Assembly: GCA_007127695.1 (NCBI GenBank)
Contig: SKYW01000248.1
Coordinates: forward strand, 1-5,547
DNA from: Balneolales bacterium
Lineage (GTDB): Bacteria; Bacteroidota; Rhodothermia; Balneolales; Natronogracilivirgulaceae
Direction: 5' to 3'
Length of the DNA stretch: 5,547 nt
Shown here: positions 1 through 4,441 of the stretch, in pieces
Layout of the letters: every line of letters starts with the position of its first letter
Position numbering within the stretch: position 1 is the first letter of the stretch
The notes under the pieces: generated by a model
The model's database searches: none
The model's input: the letters and a program-made list of their open reading frames with translations, nothing else
Told to the model about the DNA's origin: nothing
Program-made: the position numbers and the translations under genes

Positions 1-14
1 AAAATGCGGCTGGA

Positions 15-1259
15 TCAGTCGATCTCAGCCACCCTGAAAATAAAAAATTTCAGGTAACCGGTCTCGGGCATTTCGGGAAGCACGGGATGGTCCATGGCAT
101 GCCCGCCCTTGAAGAGAAGCTGCACGCGGCGCCTGCTGTCCCGACTCGCCCGCATCACGGAATCGAGAAACGCATCCTCCGTGATATGGTGGGAGCAGGA
201 TGATGTTGCCAGGATTCCCCCGGGTTCCAGCAGTTCCAGTGCGGCGCGATGAAGTTTTCGGTAGCCCCGCAGCGCAGGTCCGACCGACTTGCGATTGGTG
301 GCAAAATTGGGGGGATCCAGGTTGATGACATTGAAACGCGCGTTCCCCTCGCCGGCCATATCCGGCAGCAATTTCATCAGGTCTGCTTTCCGGGTGGATA
401 TGATATGCTCCAGACCGTTCAGCCGGATGTTCTTCGAGGTGTATTCCAGAACGGCTTCGGAATCGTCCACGGCAATGACTTCGCCCGCTCCGGCAAGGGC
501 AGCGTGCATGGCAAATCCCCCGAAATGGCAAAAGCCATCCAGCACACGGTCGCCGGGACGGATGAAGCGGCGGAACACCATCCTGTGATCGCGCTGATCG
601 ATGTAGAACCCGGTTTTCTGTCCCTCAAGCGGATCCACCAGATAGGACACCGAATTTTCGGTGATGGTCACCGGTATTTCGCTGTCATCGCCGATCAGGA
701 ACTCTTTTTCCTGGCCCAGACCTTCCCGTTCACGCATGTGGTGGTCGTTCCGGAGGATGAGGAATGCTGGCTGGAGCAACTCGCGGAGCACGTCCACAAC
801 GATATCGCGTTGCCGTTCCATGCCTGCGCTGAGGATCTGGAGTACCAGTCCGTCACCGTACCGGTCGACGATCAGACCGGGAAGTCCGTCGCTTTCGGCA
901 TGCACCAGGCGCACCGCATTGGTCACGTCGTTGAGGGGTTCGCGGTAACGAACGGCCTGTGCCAGTCGCGCCGCAAAAAAGTCGCGATCGATGGTGGCCG
1001 GTTTGCGGCTCAGCAGGCGCACTGCGATGAGCGAATTGGGGTGATAAAAGCCGATGCCGGCAACACGGTTTTCGGAAGTGCGGACGGCCACAATCTCTCC
1101 CGTTTCCAGGCGGTCCGGGGCAGGGAGCAGTTCGTTGCTGAAGATCCAGAGGTGGCCGTTGCGGATCCGTTTGTCCTTGCCTTTCGCGAGTATTACTTCG
1201 GGGTAATTCGGTTTCGTTTCTTCAGGCATTGGCTGGGCGTCATTGAGCATAGATTGCAT
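15..1259 (-). CDS. rlmI: RlmI-like 23S rRNA (cytosine-C5) methyltransferase, PUA + class I SAM domain
   Basis: Cytoplasmic SAM-dependent methyltransferase of the RlmI family; the E. coli member makes m5C1962 in 23S rRNA. The 414 residues are close to the usual length of about 396. An N-terminal PUA domain spans about residues 20-90, with the typical KGKDKRIRNGHLWIFSNE segment. A central region (about 95-200) contains ESDGLPGLIVDRYGD. The family signature GQKTGFYIDQRDHR lies at 213-226. The Rossmann methyltransferase follows: motif I is VLDGFCHFGGFAMHAA (239-254), the acidic end of strand 2 is VDD (264-266), motif IV is NLDPPNFA (313-320), and TSSCSHH (352-358) carries the presumed catalytic cysteine C355. 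No clear Shine-Dalgarno precedes the first ATG or the alternatives at M4 and M11, so the exact start is uncertain by about ten residues. It is divergent from the macrodomain gene. The family is confident; the precise target base in this organism is inferred from the family. Confidence 0.93.
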   Translation of the reverse strand: MQSMLNDAQPMPEETKPNYPEVILAKGKDKRIRNGHLWIFSNELLPAPDRLETGEIVAVRTSENRVAGIGFYHPNSLIAVRLLSRKPATIDRDFFAARLAQAVRYREPLNDVTNAVRLVHAESDGLPGLIVDRYGDGLVLQILSAGMERQRDIVVDVLRELLQPAFLILRNDHHMREREGLGQEKEFLIGDDSEIPVTITENSVSYLVDPLEGQKTGFYIDQRDHRMVFRRFIRPGDRVLDGFCHFGGFAMHAALAGAGEVIAVDDSEAVLEYTSKNIRLNGLEHIISTRKADLMKLLPDMAGEGNARFNVINLDPPNFATNRKSVGPALRGYRKLHRAALELLEPGGILATSSCSHHITEDAFLDSVMRASRDSRRRVQLLFKGGHAMDHPVLPEMPETGYLKFFIFRVAEID

Positions 1260-1438
1260 TATTTTCGAAGTGTAAGGGCTATAGGCAGTTGGACCTGCTT
1301 TTAAAAACGTTTACTGCAGCTCCCTGGTTTCAGGTTGTCGTTTTTTCAGAATACTTGCAATCATTGTTTTTGTGCGGAATCTGTTGGATATTAAAGATAG
1401 GGCTTTTTGCGGGGAACCTTTCAGATAATGAAAAAATC

Positions 1439-1443
1439 GGAGG
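1439..1443 (+). promoter_or_regulatory. Strong Shine-Dalgarno (GGAGG) that fixes the macrodomain gene start
   Basis: A perfect GGAGG lies five T bases before the ATG at 1449. The frame is also open upstream, with an in-frame ATG at 1428 and TTG at 1407, but neither has a comparable site, and the extra 7-14 residues do not belong to the macrodomain fold. This is the only perfect ribosome binding site seen in the window. Confidence 0.8.
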
Positions 1444-1448
1444 TTTTT

Positions 1449-1967
1449 ATGGAAGGAAACGTACAACTTGAATGTGTTCAGGGTGATATCACCCAGCAGG
1501 GCGACCTGGATGCCGTTGTTAATGCGGCCAACGCGGAACTCAGGACCGGCGATGGTGTCGCGGGTGCCATCCACCGGGCAGCGGGACCCGAACTCGAGCA
1601 GGCCTGCCGGCCCATGGCGCCGATCAAGCCGGGAGAAGCGGTGATCTCGCCTGCATTCGGACTTCCAAACAAGAAAATCATTCATTGCCTGGGACCCGTG
1701 TACAATATTGACAAACCGTCCGATGAGCTGCTGGCCCGATGCTTCCAGAATGCACTGTGGCTGGCGGACAAGGCCCGGCTGGCTTCTGTTGGATTTCCGG
1801 CCATATCCACCGGAGCTTTTGGCTACCCGCTGGAAGAGGCGGCGGATGTGACGGCCGACGCCGTTCATTCCGTGCTGTCTGATCTGAACCATGTGACCTT
1901 GGTCCGGATGGTGCTGTTCAGTGGCAACGATTTGCAGGTATTCCGCAAAGCGTTCCGGATGACATAA
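1449..1967 (+). CDS. Macrodomain protein (ADP-ribose or O-acetyl-ADP-ribose binding/hydrolase family)
   Basis: A single-domain macro protein of 172 residues, about the length of E. coli YmdB. Visible motifs are the ligand-binding start VQGDIT (10-15), VVNAAN (23-28), the phosphate-loop region TGDGVAGAIHRAAG (33-46), IKPGEAVISPAFGLPNKKIIHCLGP (59-83, named here only by its ends IKPGEA and HCLGP), and the second loop FPAISTGAFGYPLEEAA (116-132). Family members bind ADP-ribose and many hydrolyse O-acetyl-ADP-ribose or remove mono-ADP-ribose from proteins or nucleic acid. At the position of the YmdB/MacroD catalytic Asp (GGGGVDGAIH) this protein has Ala38, so activity by that mechanism is doubtful; an Asp sits three residues earlier. 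The start at 1449 is chosen from the GGAGG site. It is divergent from the rRNA methyltransferase and followed by an AT-rich gap. It is probably monocistronic and cytoplasmic. Family call is secure; substrate is unknown. Confidence 0.93.
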   Translation: MEGNVQLECVQGDITQQGDLDAVVNAANAELRTGDGVAGAIHRAAGPELEQACRPMAPIKPGEAVISPAFGLPNKKIIHCLGPVYNIDKPSDELLARCFQNALWLADKARLASVGFPAISTGAFGYPLEEAADVTADAVHSVLSDLNHVTLVRMVLFSGNDLQVFRKAFRMT

Positions 1968-1983
1968 GCCGCAGGAAGCACCA

Positions 1984-2133
1984 TCAAAAAGTATTTAAAA
2001 AAAATTTGCGCCAATCCGGCGCGAAGTGATGATCCTCTGTGAACGATACGAGTTGAAAATCGTATAACTCAGTGAAGATTGATTTCCAAAAGCAAATCGG
2101 TGGATAACCTCCGCTGAAGCTGTCTGCACGCAT
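1984..2133 (-). other. Unproven 49-codon minus-strand ORF in the 1968-2269 gap
   Basis: This is the only notable reading frame in the roughly 300-base gap between the macrodomain and DUF4405 genes. It runs from ATG (2131-2133) to TGA (1984-1986). The predicted peptide begins MRADSFSGGYPPICFWKS and is rich in Phe, Trp, Tyr and acidic residues. There is no Shine-Dalgarno and no recognised family. Its last codons cross a hairpin with a T8 tract that looks like a terminator, which argues against translation of the full frame. It could be a small gene, part of a dispersed repeat, or the chance face of a noncoding RNA. Apart from this frame, the terminator-like hairpin and the 2178-2228 inverted repeat, I see nothing in the gap. 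Confidence 0.15.
1997..2025 (-). terminator. Intrinsic-terminator-like hairpin for minus-strand transcripts
   Basis: GCGCC (2008-2012) and GGCGC (2018-2022) form a perfect GC stem around an AATCC loop. One T-G and two T-A pairs extend it to eight pairs. Eight A bases at 1997-2004 give a U8 run just 3' of the stem on the minus strand. On the plus strand no T-run follows, so it is not a normal terminator for the macrodomain gene 40 bases upstream. There is no established minus-strand gene directly in front of it; the nearest is the 76-residue gene ending at 3105. Confidence 0.5.
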
Positions 2134-2136
2134 GTT

Positions 2137-2164
2137 TTGCCAATCTGCAATTTCAAATTATTAC
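2137..2164 (+). promoter_or_regulatory. Possible promoter for the DUF4405 gene
   Basis: TTGCCA (2137-2142) and TATTAC (2159-2164) are separated by 16 bases and resemble -35 and -10 elements of the main sigma factor. Transcription would start near 2171 and give a leader of about 100 bases containing the 2178-2228 inverted repeat. The match is modest and, if the organism uses Bacteroidota-type promoters, the consensus would differ. Confidence 0.22.
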
Positions 2165-2177
2165 TCTAATGAACCGA

Positions 2178-2228
2178 ACATGGCAGCCTCCGGCTGACAC
2201 ACAGAGGCAAGATTACTTCCTGCCATGT
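2178..2228 (+). repeat. 9-bp inverted repeat forming a leader hairpin before the DUF4405 gene
   Basis: ACATGGCAG (2178-2186) and CTGCCATGT (2220-2228) are exact reverse complements. Directly inside, CCTC (2187-2190) can pair with GAGG (2204-2207), leaving a 13-base loop and a one-sided 12-base bulge. It ends 41 bases before the ATG at 2270. It may be a 5' leader structure or a regulator site. One such repeat at this spacing is expected by chance in a window this size. Confidence 0.4.
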
Positions 2229-2269
2229 GAGCTCATTCTGACCTTATAAATCTAAATTGATTAAAACAG

Positions 2270-2968
2270 ATGAAATCAGCATCCAAACCATTTCACACCC
2301 GGGGATTCGTCTCCATGCTCATGGCGTTTGCCTTTCTTGGCCTGGCTGTATCGGGCGTCATATTGTATATTGCTCCGCCATGCAGTGTGGCTGACCGGAT
2401 CGGCTGGACCGTATTTGCCATCAGCAAGGATCAATGGGCGTCCATGCACCAGGTTTCCGCACTGTTCATACTTCTGCTGGCCATCATCCATCTTTTTGTC
2501 TACAACTGGAAGACCTTCATGTTGTATTTGCGCGACCGCAGATCAAGGAAAATGGCGGAGCGCGAGATGGAGCAGGATCCTGAGCGCGCATCCCGGTTCC
2601 GGATACCCAGGGAGTTGGTTGCAGCGCTGATGGTTGCCGCTGTCATGTATGCCGGGGCGTTGACGTTCATTGCGCCTTTTGGATGGCTGCATGACGGGAG
2701 CGAAGCTTTCAGGGAGCATTACAGACAGGAATATCCGTCCGGAACAGGAAGGGGCTTGGGGACCGGCGATCGTGACCGCCAGGGTGCCTACGCGGTTCCC
2801 GACCGGGAGGTGCTGCCACAACAGGTTGAAATGGATGAGATGACTCAGGAGGTCATACCCAGGGAAGGCAGTGGCCTCGGTGCCGGCAGGCGGGATGGAT
2901 CCGGACAGGGATACCGGCGCAATGCGCAAAGCCAAACGGATGATGGTACGCCGGAAAAAGACGAGTAG
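2270..2968 (+). CDS. DUF4405 membrane protein, cytochrome b561-like, with long polar C-terminal tail
   Basis: A 232-residue integral membrane protein. Three hydrophobic segments are visible at about 14-34, 60-79 and 115-135. The N-terminal part fits DUF4405: FHTRGFVSMLMAFAFLGLAV (8-27) leads into SGVILYIAPP, then a W-x3-H (W56, H60) and HLFVYNWK (74-81). His60 and His74 on the second helix are plausible haem ligands, as in related cytochrome b-type proteins; this is inferred from the fold, not shown. Residues 88-114 are a strongly charged connector. After the third helix comes a tail of roughly 85 residues (148-232) rich in Gly, Arg, Asp and Gln, with two loosely similar Gly-rich blocks (about 157-172 and 200-217) and no recognised domain. 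The ATG at 2270 has no Shine-Dalgarno. It converges on the 76-residue HPGHG gene. A role in membrane electron transfer is likely but unproven. Confidence 0.8.
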   Translation: MKSASKPFHTRGFVSMLMAFAFLGLAVSGVILYIAPPCSVADRIGWTVFAISKDQWASMHQVSALFILLLAIIHLFVYNWKTFMLYLRDRRSRKMAEREMEQDPERASRFRIPRELVAALMVAAVMYAGALTFIAPFGWLHDGSEAFREHYRQEYPSGTGRGLGTGDRDRQGAYAVPDREVLPQQVEMDEMTQEVIPREGSGLGAGRRDGSGQGYRRNAQSQTDDGTPEKDE

Positions 2969-3025
2969 AAGGAATTTAAGGAGAAGACATCAAGAGTAAA
3001 AGACATTGCGAGTAAAAGGCATTTC
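2963..3025. repeat. Degenerate tandem repeat of a 16-base GAGTAAAAGRCATTKC unit
   Basis: Two abutting 16-base units at 2994-3009 and 3010-3025 match at 14 of 16 positions. A third, at 2963-2978 (GAGTAGAAGGAATTTA), matches the last unit at 13 of 16 and contains the TAG stop of the DUF4405 gene. Between them, 2981-2990 (GAGAAGACAT) looks like a shortened copy. The array fills the start of the gap between two convergent genes. It probably arose by local slippage. Confidence 0.5.
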
Positions 3026-3104
3026 GCGTCTGTTACATGCCGCTTCTTCTATCCCGTATCAATTACGAGATGAATAGTATTGCACTTGATAAAAGTAAAC
3101 GGAA

Positions 3105-3335
3105 TCAGGCGTTTGCCACGGAGCGTATTTTTCTTCTTGCGTAAATCACGGAAAAAATCGCAACGGAGAGAATGATTACGGCAACCAGCGGAATGACATG
3201 AAAAGTCTCGGTCAGATAGTGTGCCACTGAATGACCCTCGGTTTCGCCGTGTCCGGGATGTGCCCATACTCCGGTTGCTGCCACAAGCAGCAACAGCAGA
3301 GCAGAAACTCCATTTTTGAAATAGCGTGGGAACAT
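3105..3335 (-). CDS. Small exported/membrane-anchored His-rich (HPGHG) protein
   Basis: A 76-residue protein. Residues 1-25 form a signal peptide (Arg/Lys N-terminus, hydrophobic 10-20, VWA before the predicted cut at A25). The mature part would begin HPGHGETEGHSVAHYLTETF, with histidines at 26, 29, 35, 39 and 46. A transmembrane helix (about 47-65) follows, ending in ARRKIR, so the His-rich part faces the periplasm and the C-terminus the cytoplasm. HPGHG just after a signal peptide is also seen at the N-terminus of HupE/UreJ-type nickel transport proteins, but the rest of that fold is absent. Metal binding is therefore suggested, not established. The frame is open to a TTG at 3399-3401, but the ATG at 3333-3335 gives a proper signal peptide and lies downstream of a promoter-like sequence. 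It is convergent with the DUF4405 gene, whose product could be a partner. No exact family is recognised. Confidence 0.72.
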   Translation of the reverse strand: MFPRYFKNGVSALLLLLVAATGVWAHPGHGETEGHSVAHYLTETFHVIPLVAVIILSVAIFSVIYARRKIRSVANA

Positions 3336-3363
3336 GACAGTGTCGTTCTTGATTTTGCAAATG

Positions 3364-3389
3364 AGGCCGGCTTTATAACCGGTTTTTTT
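3364..3389 (+). terminator. Weak plus-strand terminator-like hairpin with T7 tract
   Basis: CCGG (3367-3370) pairs with CCGG (3379-3382), extended by two G-T pairs and one A-T pair, with an eight-base loop. A run of seven T bases (3383-3389) follows on the plus strand. The stem is short. The nearest upstream plus-strand gene ends at 2968, so this would stop a transcript reading through the 76-residue gene in antisense. The same bases also carry a promoter-like match for the minus strand, and both readings may not be true. Confidence 0.3.
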
Positions 3390-3401
3390 ATGTCTAAGCA
3401 A
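3373..3401 (-). promoter_or_regulatory. Possible promoter for the HPGHG gene
   Basis: Read on the minus strand, TTGCTT (3401-3396), a 17-base spacer and TTATAA (3378-3373) resemble sigma-70-type -35 and -10 boxes. Transcription would begin near 3366, about 30 bases before the ATG at 3335. This supports the shorter start for the gene. Another AT-rich candidate lies further up (TTGAAA at 3436-3431 followed by TTATATTATA), so the assignment is tentative. Confidence 0.33.
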
Positions 3402-3416
3402 CTATAATATAATGCA

Positions 3417-3468
3417 TTTTGGAATACTTGTTTCAAATATTCAGAAATTCTAATAAATGATTCCAAAA
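3417..3468. repeat. 9-bp inverted repeat in the AT-rich gap upstream of the HPGHG gene
   Basis: TTTTGGAAT (3417-3425) and ATTCCAAAA (3460-3468) are exact reverse complements separated by 34 AT-rich bases. The repeat lies between the 3' end of the B3/B4 gene and the likely promoter of the HPGHG gene. It could be a regulator site or part of a 3' structure. A repeat this long can arise by chance in AT-rich DNA. Confidence 0.35.
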
Positions 3469-3502
3469 AAACAAGGCGCTGCGTGGTTCGGGATATCCAG
3501 CC
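3465..3502 (-). terminator. Possible terminator downstream of the B3/B4 gene
   Basis: On the minus strand GGCTG (3502-3498) can pair with CAGC-GCC (3481-3475) with one bulged base. Two bases later comes a TTGTTTTTTT run (3474-3465). The loop is long at about 16 bases and the stem is imperfect. Its position, about 55 bases after the B3/B4 stop codon, suits termination of that gene. Confidence 0.27.
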
Positions 3503-3556
3503 ATTTGCACTTTCGGGATGCAGTTGCCTGAAGTCAGGAAATATCGTTGCCTGTGA

Positions 3557-4231
3557 TCAAAAAATGCCTTTTTCCGTCTTTTCGGAAACCATGTCGAGCA
3601 GCTCCGTGAATTCACTGAGCATATCCTCAAGTGCCGGTTTGCCGGTCCATTCGGCGGGATAGTAGACAGCGGCGGCGATATTTCGGGTCTCTGCGTCGGT
3701 TTTGGTCTGCTGGCAATCCTTTACCGGAGTGACGATGGGGGTTTCAAGGCCGTCCTTCACGGCAAAGCCCGTGACCAGGTCCAGCAGTGATATCGTCTGT
3801 CCGGAGGGATTGAACACGAATTCTTCGGCTTCTTTTCCCGGCCGGAACAGCCAGCTGTCGGCGTCGACGCGGTCCGTATCCCACAGAGAAATAGGTGCGA
3901 TCCAGGCCAGTGACACGTAGTTGTTGATGTCGGCGGCGGTATTGATGCGTGGGAAGGCGTCTTCTGATGCGGCCCGGAGCAGGTACTCCGATGCGGGTTT
4001 GCCGCGTCCGGTCGGTTTGTACGTGCCGATGCGCATCATGTCGCGGCACGCTTTGCGGAAGGCATCTTCCCGTTCCGTCAGCGGTTGCTTCCGGTGCTCC
4101 AGCAGCTGGTCCAGGCGGTTATCGGGAAATTGGAAATCCTGCTCCAACCGGATTCCGTACGCCCGGACAAAGCCGATCCGTATCCGATCCTCAAGAATAT
4201 TCGTAACTGGCTCCATAATGCATTTTCCCAT
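3557..4231 (-). CDS. Stand-alone B3/B4 domain protein (PheRS beta editing-domain fold)
   Basis: A 224-residue cytoplasmic protein resembling the B3/B4 tRNA-editing module of the phenylalanyl-tRNA synthetase beta subunit, without the catalytic or anticodon modules. The B3/B4 part covers about 55-195: R-x3-R-x5-G (R59, R63, G69), KPASEYLLRAA (78-88), FPRINTAADINNYVSL (93-108), the APISLWDTDRVD stretch (112-123), LFRPGKEAEEFVFNPSG (128-144) and a closing strand region with TRNIAAAVYYPA (182-193). In PheRS this domain hydrolyses Tyr-tRNA-Phe. Free-standing versions are widespread and are presumed to act on mischarged tRNA or free amino-acid-like ligands; the substrate here is unknown. The ATG at 4229-4231 is used; a second in-frame ATG (residue 6, at 4214-4216) is equally possible because neither has a clear Shine-Dalgarno. 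It is separated by 210 bases from the DUF4097 gene upstream on the same strand, so co-transcription is uncertain. Confidence 0.85.
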   Translation of the reverse strand: MGKCIMEPVTNILEDRIRIGFVRAYGIRLEQDFQFPDNRLDQLLEHRKQPLTEREDAFRKACRDMMRIGTYKPTGRGKPASEYLLRAASEDAFPRINTAADINNYVSLAWIAPISLWDTDRVDADSWLFRPGKEAEEFVFNPSGQTISLLDLVTGFAVKDGLETPIVTPVKDCQQTKTDAETRNIAAAVYYPAEWTGKPALEDMLSEFTELLDMVSEKTEKGIF

Positions 4232-4400
4232 TTCCGGATGTTTGCCTTACTGTGGAGCCAAGTTACATATCTGTGCGTGAGTAAGAAAACGATTTTTGAG
4301 TTGCCGTTGGAAGAGCGCCTGACGCAGCCATTCTGTCTGGCGCAGTCTGTGCAAAAAGGAGTGCAGTTATGTCAGACGGAACCATGGCACCTGCCACAGT

Positions 4401-4428
4401 CTGTGCACCACTCGCATCCGGTGCACAG
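4401..4428. other. Strong hairpin 13 bases after the DUF4097 stop codon
   Basis: CTGTGCACC (4401-4409) and GGTGCACAG (4420-4428) form a perfect 9-bp, GC-rich stem with a 10-base loop. No U-tract follows on either strand, so it is not a classical intrinsic terminator. It could protect the 3' end of the DUF4097 message or aid termination otherwise. The rest of 4232-4441 has no supported gene, only an 11-base direct repeat (CAGTCTGTGCA at 4343-4353 and 4397-4407) that overlaps one arm. Confidence 0.55.
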
Positions 4429-4441
4429 GGCAAAGAGGGGA

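Noticed and set aside
249..1304. 351-codon plus-strand open frame
   Set aside because: It is the antisense shadow of the RlmI-like gene, whose motifs are unmistakable on the minus strand; the plus-strand peptide resembles no family.
1323..1346. CCTG/CAGG hairpin followed by a T6 run in the divergent gap
   Set aside because: The stem has only four pairs, is separated from the T-run, and no transcript should end there.
1311..1892. 193-codon minus-strand frame
   Set aside because: It is antisense to the macrodomain gene, which has a ribosome binding site and conserved motifs.
3049..3360. 103-codon minus-strand frame overlapping the HPGHG gene
   Set aside because: The competing frame has a signal peptide, His motif and transmembrane helix; this one has none and reads as a frame shadow.
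3399..3401. TTG start giving a 98-residue form of the HPGHG protein
   Set aside because: It places 22 extra residues before a well-formed signal peptide and overlaps the promoter-like sequence; the ATG at 3333-3335 is better.
3409..4226. 12-base identical string ATAATGCATTTT upstream of two minus-strand genes
   Set aside because: About one shared 12-mer is expected by chance in a window this size, and the sequence is a simple AT-rich palindrome.
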